DNA of 64,000 bases from the NCBI GenBank assembly GCA_932294295.1, contig OW028579.1, positions 32,313,250-32,377,249 on the forward strand, in the 5' to 3' direction. Below are positions 34,344-45,421 of this stretch, in pieces. The position numbers and the translations under genes are program-made. Position 1 is the stretch's first letter. Every line of letters starts with the position of its first letter. Source of the DNA: Alitta virens. Taxonomy: Eukaryota; Annelida; Polychaeta; Phyllodocida; Nereididae. The notes under the pieces are model-generated. The model saw nothing but the letters and a program-made list of their open reading frames with translations. It ran no database searches and was not told the origin of the DNA.

Positions 34344-34849
34344 AATGACCTTATCATATATGTCTGGGCATATAATCGAGTAAAGCTGAATACAGTTATA
34401 TAGTTACAGATTTGTCGCTGACTGCTGACTGCATTGTCTGTTCATGTCATCATTTCATTTGCCCATGGAAGGCGATCTTATCGACTTGAATACTGCATTC
34501 GCCTCATAAAGATTAAATTAAAACATGACCATAAACACGAGCAAGACATACAACCTACTAATACCACAAACTTCACACCTACCCTGTATGGTCTTCATAA
34601 ACCAGAGTCATCTGGATGAATCACTAGGTCCTGTGTATGCTGGGGTCACCCTGCCAAGCCACTATATTAGGGCCTTTAAGTCCAGGGTTAGACACCCCAC
34701 ATCTCTTTGGGAGCATTTATGACTCCACCAGGTCATTATGCACATATATCTGGGTGCAAATTTTCCCTAGGAGGCAAGGTGGGATGAAGGATGAAAGATA
34801 GCAAGACATGAAAATAAAAATAAAAACATGCTGCCCACTAGGTATTAGT

Positions 34850-35072
34850 AATAGTTATATCCCGAATAAGAGGGAGTGGAGTTAACTAACATTTTTGTTG
34901 GTTATATCCCAAAGCCGAAAATGTTAGTTAACTCCCGACTATGAGGGATTTAACTAACGTTTACTCTACAAGACATATTTACTAATTTGTTCTATTGTTT
35001 GATTTGTTTAACTGCTGTTATTAAGCAGGTAAAGTACAGTTGCACTCAGGAGGGAGTTAACTAACATGGTTA
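34850..35072. repeat. Inverted and direct repeats of GGAGTTAACTAACATTTT
   Basis: GGAGTTAACTAACATTTT at 34878-34895 is mirrored at 34918-34935, and GGGAGTTAACTAACATGG recurs near 35052. The core GTTAAC is itself palindromic. Possibly the remains of a foldback element. Confidence 0.55.
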
Positions 35073-35745
35073 TTGCCCGCTCAGTACAATAGGAAAACAC
35101 TCTAGGTGGAGTATAAGTCTTATTAGTTGGCAAACTAAATAAAATGCATGTATATTTTAGTATATACTAACACCATGATACTACAGTATTTTACACACAA
35201 TTGTGTTACATTGTGGATGACACTAAACTAGGAGGATTACATGGCGGATGAAACCAATTTCATACAACATTTTATGAAGTTTACATTTAAGATTTAACGT
35301 TCGCAGTCCAACAACAGCAACACATCCCATATCAAAATGAAAACAAATTGCATATTACCTTCATTATTCAAATATTAGTAATAAATTAGTGTAAATTTCA
35401 GCAACTCAACCCAACAGTAAAATTTACGTTATTGTAACAATTACTAAGTTCAATTTAATAAGTTCAACAGTAACATCATATAGATAAGACAGTCACTGTT
35501 TTGTCATATGTATGTATGCCCTGCATTGTGATATGGCACACCCTAAATAATATTGCAAGTTTATACCCTAAAACATCTCCCACCTATAGGAACTGTTAAT
35601 TCTGGTCAGGACAGCAGCCATTTACTAGCCAACTGGTGTCACACAGCGACCCTTGCTAAGTCTGACTAGTAGCTGTGTCAGCGACACTGTGTCAACCTCA
35701 AGTCAGGACTGGAGGACTCTTCCAGGTCTCACCATTGTTGCGTCA

Positions 35746-36105
35746 TGACGTCAACAGCCCTCTGTCTGACGTCACGAGGGGGTAAACCTCTTGGGCTGAT
35801 GCAGAGGAAGATTAATGTGTCTGGGTTGATACAGTAGAGGATACATGATGTTGGTACTAATGCAGTCACGTCAATGTTATATGGCGTTTTTATGAATGAA
35901 TGAATGAATTTTACCGACATGTAGACGTCACAAAAGACATATATGTCACGATACACTTACATGTATAGGACCTAGTTAGTCCGACAACCTGCTTCACGAC
36001 GAGAATCGGCCTATCGATGTACTTGAAAATGACAGCAATGTTTCTGTCTAGGACCTTGTAGCCCGGCCTACTTTCATGAATCTGATAAAGTAAAGTGTTA
36101 CGTCA
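35746..36105. promoter_or_regulatory. CRE/ATF site cluster
   Basis: Perfect TGACGTCA palindromes at 35746-35753 and 35767-35774 lie exactly 21 bp apart. CACGTCA (35867), GACGTCA (35924) and TTACGTCA (36098-36105) follow. Such sites are bound by CREB/ATF-type bZIP proteins in animals. A minus-strand frame covers part of it but begins at GTG and has no support. Confidence 0.45.
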
Positions 36106-36935
36106 GGTCTGTTATCACTCAACAATCTCAACCAACTTTATAATTACACCCCTGGCAGACCTGTTCAAGAATGAGTCTTTCTCAACTCCCTGGGGTATAT
36201 ACAGGCCATTACACAGAATTACCTGCATGTGCTAAGCATTCTACAATCGCCATCACTGCATATAAACGAGTATCCATTTGCATCAGCATGGTGAAGCAAA
36301 GCAGTGGTTTAGGGACGATCTGCTCAGTTTCCACATGCCAAGGCTGTATATATAAAGTATATTTCTTTCATCAGTGAGGTTTTTACATGCGAATTATTAA
36401 ATATCACCTTCCTATGTTCAATATATCTGATAAAGTGTTTATTCCCATATAACTAAGGCTTTCTCTGAAAATGTGACAATTTAAAAAGGTGTTTCCATAG
36501 CAACACACACAAATGAAGGAACTACCGGTGATGCTTCTTTTCTGAGTGGATTTCTCCTAAAGTGTCTTGAGATACCAAAGGTATATTATTTTACTCTGTT
36601 ATAAAAGCTTGACAGTCGAAGATATCACAGCAAATTAATAAAACTTATGAAAATATTTGTAAAACTGCTACCATAGCAACCGAAAATGGAGAAAAACCAG
36701 TGTTTACTGCAAAAATTTAATGAGGTCAGCCATGCAGATTAGTCATGGTACCAACAAATGTCAAGCATTGTAATTAACAGAATACCACCAAAATAATTTT
36801 TGTTAATTTGTTCAATACAAAAACGTACTTGTTGCCAGAGAAAAACATCTCCGGTCCAAGTAACTGACAAAACGAGTATCGATTACAAAAAATAACCAGA
36901 AAATTTCCAATTAGAAGATACCAAATTTGAGGAGG
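36106..36935. other. No gene seen
   Basis: Moderate-complexity AT-rich DNA with a few chance frames (for example 36171-36377, +). Confidence 0.4.
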
Positions 36936-36944
36936 TGTGGATCG

Positions 36945-37135
36945 GTGCAAACAGAAATCCCAATTTTGAGGGGCTGGCCCCCTGACTACTGGGTTTGTAC
37001 CCAAAACCTTGCAAGCGCATACAAATCCTACACTTATCCAGTAGACCAGGCACCCACTTGTAGTGTGGCCCAGTGGTTAGAACACTCGCTTCTTTGACAG
37101 TGTTTGGGAGTTGATGAGGTAAATCCCACCCCAAA
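36945..37135. mobile_element. Two degraded tRNA-like heads in opposite orientation
   Basis: On the minus strand (36955-37055) a GGTCTACTGGATAAG word is followed by GGGTACAAACCC. On the plus strand (37063-37130) GTGGCCCAGTGGTTAGAACA is followed by GGGAGTTGATGAGGTAAATC. Both resemble decayed A/B-box heads. Confidence 0.35.
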
Positions 37136-37213
37136 TATAGTTTCAAAATGCCTCTCTTGACTGAAATTGTTAAAGTTGCACCAGGAATATTTTTATTCCA
37201 TTGTCGTGCTTAG

Positions 37214-37285
37214 ATTTGTCAATTCTCAAGAAACATCCAGAGAGCTGCAAGAAAGTCCACTGCACCTTAAATTTTGCACGAACAG
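37214..37285 (+). CDS. Candidate 72-bp internal exon, unrecognised
   Basis: A strong pyrimidine-rich acceptor (TTTTTATTCCATTGTCGTGC, then TTAG) ends at 37213, and a good donor (AACAG then GTAAAA) starts at 37286. Two frames are open across it: FVNSQETSRELQESPLHLKF and LSILKKHPESCKKVHCTLNF. The second stays open past the donor as part of an 81-codon frame, so that frame alone is no proof. The splice-site pair is the main support. Confidence 0.3.
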
Positions 37286-37603
37286 GTAAAAGTTCAAGAG
37301 GAAGAAAAAAAACAAGCAAAATGGTGTGCAGACAGTCACTGTTTTGTCATGCAATGAACTGTTACCTGACTGCTCAGTGTCCTTTGAATAACGTTGGGAG
37401 CATGACTGACAAACTTACAACAAAACGTACTACTGGTGTACATTAGATTGCTTAAAGGCTTTTCTGTTACATTTGCCAGTTTAGAGTATTGTGATTTTAT
37501 TTTACCAAAATGAAAACCAAGGGTCGTATTATGTAGCATGCATCTTGGTAGAGCAGTGATTTCTAATTCGTATTATTATGTGAATAGGCCTTCTAGGCTC
37601 ATT

Positions 37604-37722
37604 CCCAGGTAGCATTCCAAATCGGCCCAGCATTGTTTCCATATAGGCCACTGTCGTCACCACATCGCATTAACATCGCTGACATCGCGCCAACGTTGAA
37701 ATGATTTGGAATGCTATCTGGG
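37604..37722 (-). mobile_element. P119 MITE, 119 bp
   Basis: Same length and ends as the copy at 34225 but inverted (CCCAGGTAGCATTCCAAATC at the left, ATTTGGAATGCTATCTGGG at the right). Right flank TA, left flank TT. Confidence 0.88.
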
Positions 37723-37807
37723 TACTGCTGTGGATGAGCAATATATGAATTCTGTATCAACTTACAGATGGCATCAAATTGAATCAGTAATTACAGTGGA
37801 AATTTAG

Positions 37808-37890
37808 TTTTTCATTTACCCTGGCTTAGAATCGAACCTATTAGCCTTAGAGGAGCTGACTGGATCCATTACCACTGGGCTTCCTAGCTC
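37808..37890 (-). mobile_element. tRNA-derived SINE head
   Basis: The minus strand reads AGCCCAGTGGTAATGGATCC (A box), then TAGGTTCGATTCTAAGCC (B box GGTTCGATTCT). The tail is not assigned to a family. Confidence 0.5.
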
Positions 37891-38451
37891 AATATCCCTG
37901 ATGAACTGCTCATTGTATTCTTCATAAAGTTACCCTATTGTTGTATTCACTTCCGCTTGCCTTTGATTCACTTTCCAACCAATTGACGACGCAATATCTG
38001 TGTCAACCTATGTCAAAGGTTCATCACATTCCACTTCCAACCAATCACAAATCGCCTAAACTCGGTCAAAGGTCAATCCACAACACGTGAGGTGTCAATA
38101 GTGGAGAAGTAGGTCATATTCATTTGCTGGCGTTGGGTAAGGTCAGAATTCTTCATATCCTCAACAAGATTTGCCACATGTTATGCTGATTGCTACAGAC
38201 ATGTTGATTATTCCTTGAATATTTATTCTGGGCCATGGCTGCCAAGCACACCCTTGGGAATATGAGGAAGATGCAGACACATATGGTGGTGCAGGAGTGA
38301 AGAGTTAAGCAGGCAGTTAAATGCCGCTTGCTTGCTTTGTTATTAGGATGTTTTGGCTATCTGCTCCTGAACCAAATTGATAAATCTGTGATGACAATAT
38401 CTGGAAAATAGATTTGGTGCTGATCGATATTGGATGCACCTAAATGAATGT

Positions 38452-38800
38452 AACCAGTGGCTTAGTGGCTAAGGCATCAGGTAGTTCCTCTGAAAGTCTT
38501 GGATTCGATTCCCAGCTCTAGCACACTCAATGAGCTTAATCTCAACTGGATGTTGTATGTACAAGATGTTCTATTTCCAGTGCCACATAAATGGTTTTTT
38601 ATAATGCTACAACCTTGAAAGTCCTGGAACTCCTTGTAGGCAGAGTGGCAACACTGTGGGTGAAGATCTCTAACCCCAGTGGCCAACGCAGAGCTCTGCA
38701 CAATGCCTCCTCTAGTATTGCTGGTGTAGCTATCCCAAACCTTTAGTACAGATGTGAATGACCTTGCTGGTTACCTTTGTCAGTAAATTTAATGTCACTT
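38452..38800 (+). mobile_element. tRNA-derived SINE, family E
   Basis: The head CAGTGGCTTAGTGGCTAAGG (A box) and TGGATTCGATTCCCAGCTC (B box) are followed by a long unrelated body. CTCAACTGGATGTTGTATGT recalls the AGCTGGATGTTG word of SINE A, so the two may share an ancestor. Confidence 0.6.
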
Positions 38801-39502
38801 ACTTGCTATGAACAGGCCCAATTGTGGTCGGGTGGTCTTACACTGTAAATGCGCAGCTAATTGTTTTGGTTGATGAGAATATTATAACTAAGTTTTGACT
38901 TAAATGAGTCTAATTGGAATTGTGATGTTTCATTTTTGCTTCACCCCCAGCGACCATGAGGACGTTAAACTCCTGTAGTGACAAAGCTATCATCACCTAG
39001 CCCTGTCAACCATGATCCAGACACTTCTATTTTACACAACACTGCCATCAGCAGCTACATCAAAGCTGAAGGCTCCCTTATACAATTTCAGCTCATGATG
39101 TCTGATCGTAAGCTCTTGATTCCCAAGAGTTTGCTCTGACCAGTATCTCAGGAGTACCTACACTTCTCACCTCCAGATCCAGCAGACAGAGGATTTATCT
39201 GATTGGCATGTACTCTGCGTTTTCTGTCATGTTAAGCTTGTGAGAGATGTGTGGACTTTGTGAGTATATGGTGAGGTCTGCAGGGGCTCCCTGTAGTATG
39301 CCAATTGTAGACAGCCAAAGTACTTGATGGTAAAATTTAATGTCATTGTATTCGTTACTGATGAAATAAAAAAAGAAGAAATAAAAGTTAAAACAGACTT
39401 TAAAGGTCAAATTAAATTAAGAATACATTTGTTTAGTCCATGCAGTGGAATGTGAGATGGTCGATCCTTTTTTGTAGAATGACCCCTATCTTGTCATATG
39501 AT

Positions 39503-39866
39503 GAGCTGGGTGGCCTAGCGGTTCAGGCATCTGACATGGCCACTCTGCTAAAGGTCTCGGGTTCGATCACCGCCGATTCACCGGCCCAAGCACTTTCCAT
39601 GAACTACATCCCAGCTGGATGTTGGTCACGTATTTGCAGCCGCCTTGTACTCGATGTCTACGCGTATGCTGGGCGAGTAAAAACCTCACCCAAAGGATAA
39701 ATGTGTCAGTTGGTGAAGTCGTTAAGCTTGTCATATCATCATTATGTCTGCCCCTGTCATTTAAACTGACTGAGCTTCAGACCAGTGACATTGAGACATT
39801 GGGACAATGAGACATTGGGACAATGAGACATTGGGACAATGAGACATTGGGACAATGAGACATTGA
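39503..39866 (+). mobile_element. SINE family A, type-1 tail, with 3' tandem amplification
   Basis: A full head (AGCTGGGTGGCCTAGCGGTT, then GGGTTCGATCACC as B box), body with CTTGTACTCGATGTCTACGC, and type-1 tail. The last 16 bases, GAGACATTGGGACAAT, repeat at 39793, 39809, 39825 and 39841. The 86-codon frame inside is not a gene. Confidence 0.85.
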
Positions 39867-40370
39867 AATTATTTGCGCAAAATATATTCTCTCCGACTTG
39901 TTTTGAAAACGCTGAATTTAATGGAAACTTTCACAAAATTGTCAATTCTGTGGTTATGCATTTAACAAGATTCATAATTATAACGCTGTTTCAGCCATAA
40001 ACTTTAAATATTAAAAATAATGACTTGACATGTTAATAAGCATGTCGTGACATTTGAGTTATTTAAGAATTACCAAGGCAGAGAGTTATAAGATGATAAA
40101 AGATGGCATTAAAAAATAAAACAGACACGCAGAATGTTATGAGAACATAATTATTATAGTATATTCCATGAAATATTTTGTACTGCTATGTCTTAGTGAA
40201 GCCTTTTCAGTTATTTGAACAGTTGCCAGAGGCAGGCGTAATGATGAGCTGATAAAACTAGGTCATATTATTACACAATTACTCCATGCAGGAGTCATTT
40301 TATTCCAGCTTTGAAACTTTATTACATTGGATGTTATGTCTGCAAAGACTCCCACCTGATATTCGTCCAA

Positions 40371-40500
40371 CCACTGAGTCCCAGGCTCGATTCCCAGTCG
40401 AGCCCAAGTTGGATGGCTGTTTCAGCCACCATCTCTTTGCCATGGTCCCTGCCTGTCCTAATTAGCCCTTTAGGTGCAGAAATACATGACGTAAAGATGT
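40371..40500 (+). mobile_element. SINE family C, partial head
   Basis: CCAGGCTCGATTCCCAGTCG (B-box region), CCAAGTTGGATGGCTGTT, CCTGTCCTAATTAGCCCTTT and AATACATGACGTAAAG. The 71-codon frame across it is repeat-derived. Confidence 0.75.
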
Positions 40501-40578
40501 TAGCCACTGGACCATTCAGCTGTTAATCCAATGTTATAAATGACTGTTTCTTTGGTTTGCAAATGCATGTAGGATATA

Positions 40579-40697
40579 CCCAGATAGCATTCAAAATAGT
40601 TTCAACATTGGTGTTATGTCGGCGATGTTAAAATGATGTTGTAACGACAGTGGCCTATATGGAAACGATGCGGGGCCGATTTGGAATGCTATCTGGG
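40579..40697 (+). mobile_element. P119 MITE, 119 bp, TA on both flanks
   Basis: Ends CCCAGATAGCATTC and GATTTGGAATGCTATCTGGG, flanked by TA at 40577-40578 and TA at 40698-40699. This supports a TA target duplication. Confidence 0.9.
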
Positions 40698-41087
40698 TAC
40701 AGCCAAGTTGTCATTCTTGGATATTGTAGTAACACTTATAGCATATTGGTTTTACAATATAGTCAGGGGCATATGTCATTCTGTATTTGTTGGATGAAGG
40801 AGGTTTGTCTTATACATCATTAAGTCCTTAAAATATGGAAATTACGCAAATATTTGCAATTTTGTCTAACATTTTTCCATGGCCATCAATTGACGCACAT
40901 TAGTGATAAAAAAAAAATCCATTTATAATACAATTTTGCCTCTTTGAAAATAATTATATATCTTCTGCTTTACGTGAATGCTACATGCATGCTGTATTTG
41001 GTAAGTTGCAATAGAGGCCTCACTTAACAGTCACCAATCCAGACAGCCTTTTAAATGGCCAATAGACTTCTCTTTCTGCAGACAGGC

Positions 41088-41178
41088 TGACGGCCGTTTT
41101 GACGCTATGACGCTCATTTTGACGCCGTGACGCTCTTATTTACGCCATGACGGCCGTCTTGAGGAGCGTCATGATGCA
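41088..41178. repeat. CpG-rich ~20-bp tandem repeat built on TGACG
   Basis: Loose units TTTTGACGCTATGACGCTCA, TTTTGACGCCGTGACGCTC and TTATTTACGCCATGACGGCC. TGACG or its complement occurs about eight times in 90 bp. GACGGCCGT stands at both ends in mirrored form. A similar GACGC-rich palindromic block lies at 54489-54570. Confidence 0.6.
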
Positions 41179-41635
41179 AGGCACGCATTCAATTGTCGCG
41201 TCACAGCTGATGCTCCAAATACATGTATATGGGATATACTGTGATTGGTCGACTGGTTGTCTCGTATGAGGGGTAAATTAGGATAAAAAAAGTGCATCTT
41301 GTCTTTATTCCGGGCATGACAAAATGTATGACTGCCTGAAAGGAGAAGGACATATTTATAACGAAAATAGTAAAAAATGCATCAACTATTATTGTTATGT
41401 GCCTTAGATAAACACCACATTCTCTAGAAAAAAGGATTGTCTGTTTTAGGTAAATGATTGTTTTACTGGCATCCACATTTTAATTAAAATCAGCCAAGAA
41501 TTCCCAAGATATCGTTTGTCAGACAGTAAACGATATATTAAATCATTATCTAAGGAAAAACAATATCTTTGCAGATTTTAAACAGCCAATTATTGTCTAA
41601 AACAGACAATCTCTTTTTAAGCATTTTGGAAATAC

Positions 41636-41765
41636 CTATCAGTCTAGTAGGCCTATAGACTACTTCTACAATATTATGATAGGTCACTTGACAAATGATA
41701 ATGCCTTGACCTACTGATCTGCTAGTTATTGCTGTATGATTGGGCACAGCCATTTTCATGACATT
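41636..41765 (-). CDS. Candidate 130-bp internal exon, unrecognised
   Basis: A strong acceptor (ATATTCCCTGAATTGCAG) precedes base 41765 and a good donor (ATAG then GTATTT) follows 41636. Between them the frame NVMKMAVPNHTAITSRSVGQ, then GIIICQVTYHNIVEVVYR is open for 43 codons. The frame also stays open past the donor, and the segment includes the common TAGGCCTA word, which weakens the case. Just upstream on the same strand (about 41925-41968) another acceptor/donor pair flanks a 44-bp segment. Confidence 0.28.
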
Positions 41766-42173
41766 CTGCAATTCAGGGAATATATAAATTAGGTAATATA
41801 TCCGGGAGGGAGCATGACATGGCATTGTTTCGATTATGACATTCTATCATCATCATTCCTTCACTTTTGCCAAGCAGTTGTATGACCTGATGGTTCCTTT
41901 TTGACAGTGGAGTCCAACATACAGTTTTGTGGGATGAGGAACCACCATTGCAGTGAATGCTCCCACCTATAGAACAAGTAAATGATCTAATCTCATCTCG
42001 TCTCATGTCGCCTTGTCTTATTTGTCGAATCTCATCTCTCATCTCATTTCATCTCATAATTCTGAGACACATCTCATTTTGGGTTGAATTTCATATGAAA
42101 GCTTAACACCAAGGGTTAACGTTGATGCATGGATAATGTTTTGCATTTTAAATCAATTGCAGCGGAATAGAAT

Positions 42174-42330
42174 AGAATAATAGAAAAATCTTTATTTAAA
42201 GTCGACATAAGACAACAATAAAATTTGCTCAAAGAGCTTTTGATCGACTGTATATGTGCAAAAATTAAAATGTGCAGGTAAAACGATAACATAACAATAA
42301 AAACTAATTAAATTATATTAAATTAAAACC
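42174..42330 (-). mobile_element. Retroelement 3' end with CTATT pentanucleotide tail
   Basis: On the minus strand, TTGAGCAAATTTTATTGTTG and GTCGACTTTAAATAAAGATT, which includes an AATAAA signal, lead into TATTCTATTCTATTC. An AATAAA followed by a short tandem tail is the usual end of some non-LTR elements. No coding part is present. Confidence 0.45.
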
Positions 42331-43662
42331 ATAATCGAGATTTTTGAAACATATCATAAAATGCAAACATTGCAGCAACATTTTAGACCTTCCCATTTCG
42401 GAAGTAACTTTTTAAAATCATTAAAAGCTGAAGCTTTTTTAAAACTACAACATTATATGTACTTGATAACCTTAAAAAAAAACATTGCTGTTAACATGTA
42501 ACACATTAACACATTTGAGCGAAAATTGATAAGGTACAATCAATGACTCTCAAATAGATAGAATAAGAACACTGAAACAAATCCTTGGTAATCTTACAGA
42601 ACTCACTGAAATAATAGTACAACTTGAAAGAGCTTTACTGAGTTTTACATCTAAGAAATCAATGATCCATTATATTGCTTTTGCAGCATTATAAACTCAC
42701 AACTGCATCAACACAACTATATTTACGTGTTGTTACCTATATTTGCTCTTTCAGACATTTCATGGCTTAGCCAATAGTGACAGCTGTGAACTCTGATTTA
42801 TTGACCTACAAGAAAAACAAAGACCGTCCCTGACTACATATAACTGTGTTGTGTTACTGAGATTTTTTGAGATTTTTACACTTTGTTTGTACAATGTTCT
42901 GTTTTCCTTGGTCTAGTCTGTTTACATTATGACTAGGTTTTCATGGGCATCTGTCAAGGTAAAATAGTACATTAATTTCCTCTTGCACATTAGAAGAATC
43001 TCCAATTAGGCATACTGAACAAATCAGTACTACACAAATCAGTTACAAAAATGTGCTACTTATCCATCAAATCACATTGTATTGTATAGTTATAAACATG
43101 AAAACCAATTTCGCTAATTAGCTAAATAACTAACTGACCTTATTTTTAGTTTGCAGATTGTTAATGTCCAAATTGCATATATACTTATTTCATACACTGT
43201 CATACAAGTACAGATGAAAAATGAAATAAAATGAAGAGGATATTTACATTATGGATTTAAAAAAAGGTTTAATATTGCATACATAATCAATGAGTTCTTT
43301 GCATTCATCCTGGTTGGTTGTTATAGGGCCACCTCACTAACAGCCTGAAAGTCAGCTTCTCTAAGTCTCAAAGCATTGGTTACAGTGTGGAAAATTTCCA
43401 TAATTAAAACCATTTCCATATTAAGACCACTTCTGAATCAGTGATTCCCTAGGATAGTATTATCTGTGATCTATCAATGTGGTAAATTCTGTCAGTATTT
43501 TTTTATCATAAGGGGAAAATTGATGTCCTGCACTATAAAAAAACCATGCCCAATGATATAACCTTTGGTTTTGTGGGTTGTCCTCCATACCATTCCAGTT
43601 TTGATTCATTAAAAAAAAAATATATTGGAAATACTAATTTTGTTATTTTGAAAAAAAAAATA
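42331..43662. other. AT-rich tract, no gene seen
   Basis: AT-rich DNA. A phrase around 43323-43440 (TAGGGCCACCTCACTAA, then CATATTAAGACCAC) matches words of the 6.7-kb duplication, pointing to an old dispersed repeat. Confidence 0.4.
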
Positions 43663-43781
43663 ACCAGATAGCATTCCAAATCGGCCAAGCATCCTTTCCA
43701 TATAGGCCACTGTCGTTATAACATCGTATTAACATTGCCGACATCGCGTCAACATTGAAATGTTTTGGAATGCTATCCGGG
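43663..43781 (-). mobile_element. P119 MITE, 119 bp, TA on both flanks
   Basis: Inverted relative to 34225. Ends ACCAGATAGCATTCCAAATC and TGGAATGCTATCCGGG, with TA at 43661-43662 and TA at 43782-43783. Confidence 0.9.
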
Positions 43782-43783
43782 TA

Positions 43784-45214
43784 AACCAAATGGAGTTTCA
43801 CAAGTAGCTCATCGAACATCAGCTGCCGTTTTGTCTGTTATAACATGACACAAAGATAAACAATGATTACATCACTGTGTGGATACACCGGATTTACAAT
43901 GTGTTAAAACTTAAAACTCCCGTTGGTTATTTAAAAAACTAAAGTGCCCAATATATTTTTGTAAAATCAAATTTGACTTTTAGAGTGATGGATTTTACAC
44001 AACAGTTACATCACTGTTACCACTAATATGGCAGTTCTAGTTTTTATTTCTCCCCCACCCCAGTGGCTCAAAATACAGGGAACACGTAGAAGCAATTACC
44101 CCCATGGCTGGGGCTAAATGCGCTGCCCCAGGCACAGGTCCTGCCTCAATACTGGGCTTAATTTTATCAACATCGCTGCTGCTTGGTTGCTCACACTTTT
44201 GGGGCCAACCATGTTGCTGTTATCTTAAGTAAATCCACAGTCACGTTGCTTCCACACACTACTGTATAAGCTACTATGGGAAGCCTAATATAGCCTATGG
44301 TAATAGATGGAAGTCATACTAAGAGTGATCAAAGGGACTTAGGGTAGTCAAATATCACAACCATTTTAGGATCAGATGCTGGAGCCTAAAGTTTTGACTA
44401 TCGGACACAACCATTTTTCGGAACAATTTTTGTCATAACTCATGATCCGAACAAGATAGAGCAAAAGTTAAGCTTGTAGGCTTTTTCAGGCAAAAGCACA
44501 AACCGTACAGCAACACACGAGATAAAAAAAAGTTGCCGATTTTTTAATAGGTCTATAGTCATATATACTTTGGCTATAATTCAAGCTGGCTCTACGTTGG
44601 TAAACTGAAATTTATATGATTTGACTGACTACATACTCGAACAAGTTAATACAGAATCCCTCATGGAAATATTTCAATGCCTATCTTCACACAGATATTT
44701 ACTAATTTTACAAATATTACAAAATCCCTTCAATATAAGATGTGCGAAATAGAGTTGTTGGTGAGCACTGGCCACCCCATCCATAAAATAGCAGAAGAGT
44801 TACATTGAAGAAAAACGTCCATTATGCAATGACACAAGAGCCACACATAGTAGCTTTTAAATTAAAGAATTAACTTTCAGTTAAGTGCAGAAAATTAAGT
44901 GCAATTTCTGTTCGTAAATTGTGTCCACTTTATGAATGACATTGTTGCACCATTACCACCATTGGTGGAAAGAAGAAAATAAATTCTGTTGTTTCCAGGA
45001 TTTGAAGAAAAAATTCACTTTTTCCTTCAAGGCCACTGGGATATACGTAAGCGGTTCATTTAGTGCATATTGTGGCTATTGTACAAAGTAAACAGCATAG
45101 TAAGCACTGACCAATACATCTTGTATTTTTCTCCTTTCTTCCATTACCATAAAATAGCTGTTTGGGAAGCACTGTCATATTCTTGCACACGCAATACTGC
45201 ATAGTTGCAAGGAA
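43784..45214. other. No gene seen
   Basis: Non-repetitive AT-rich sequence with one GC-richer patch (44050-44230) that has no useful frame. Confidence 0.4.
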
Positions 45215-45421
45215 TTAGGCTGTATGATTGCCTAGATTATGTTTTTTGTTGAGTCTCTCATATATGTGAGCTACAACTGCACATAATGTTGGCCTTGCAA
45301 ATGAAAGAAATCCTGCAGGATAGGAGTAATACTTTTCATAATACTTCCATGAGCTTGATATATCATAAAGGGCTACACTAGAAGACTCGAGATCAGGAAA
45401 TCTCTTTACTGCAGCTCCCAT
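45215..45421 (-). CDS. Small coding-like frame with ETS site upstream, unrecognised
   Basis: From the ATG at 45421 the frame reads MGAAVKRFPDLESSSVALYD, ISSSWKYYEKYYSYPAGFLS, FARPTLCAVVAHIYERLNKK and HNLGNHTA, then TAA (68 codons). Residue usage is diverse and protein-like, with a mildly hydrophobic middle. Thirty to forty bases upstream on the same strand is CACCGGAAGTAG, an ETS-type promoter site. It could be a one-exon small protein, an exon, or a processed fragment. I do not recognise it. Confidence 0.38.
   Translation of the reverse strand: MGAAVKRFPDLESSSVALYDISSSWKYYEKYYSYPAGFLSFARPTLCAVVAHIYERLNKKHNLGNHTA

Noticed and set aside
34525..34722. 65-codon frame from a true ATG (+)
   Set aside because: GC-richer and superficially protein-like, but neighbouring frames look similar and there is no splice, promoter or family evidence.
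39440..39810. 86- and 63-codon frames
   Set aside because: They lie wholly within a SINE A copy.
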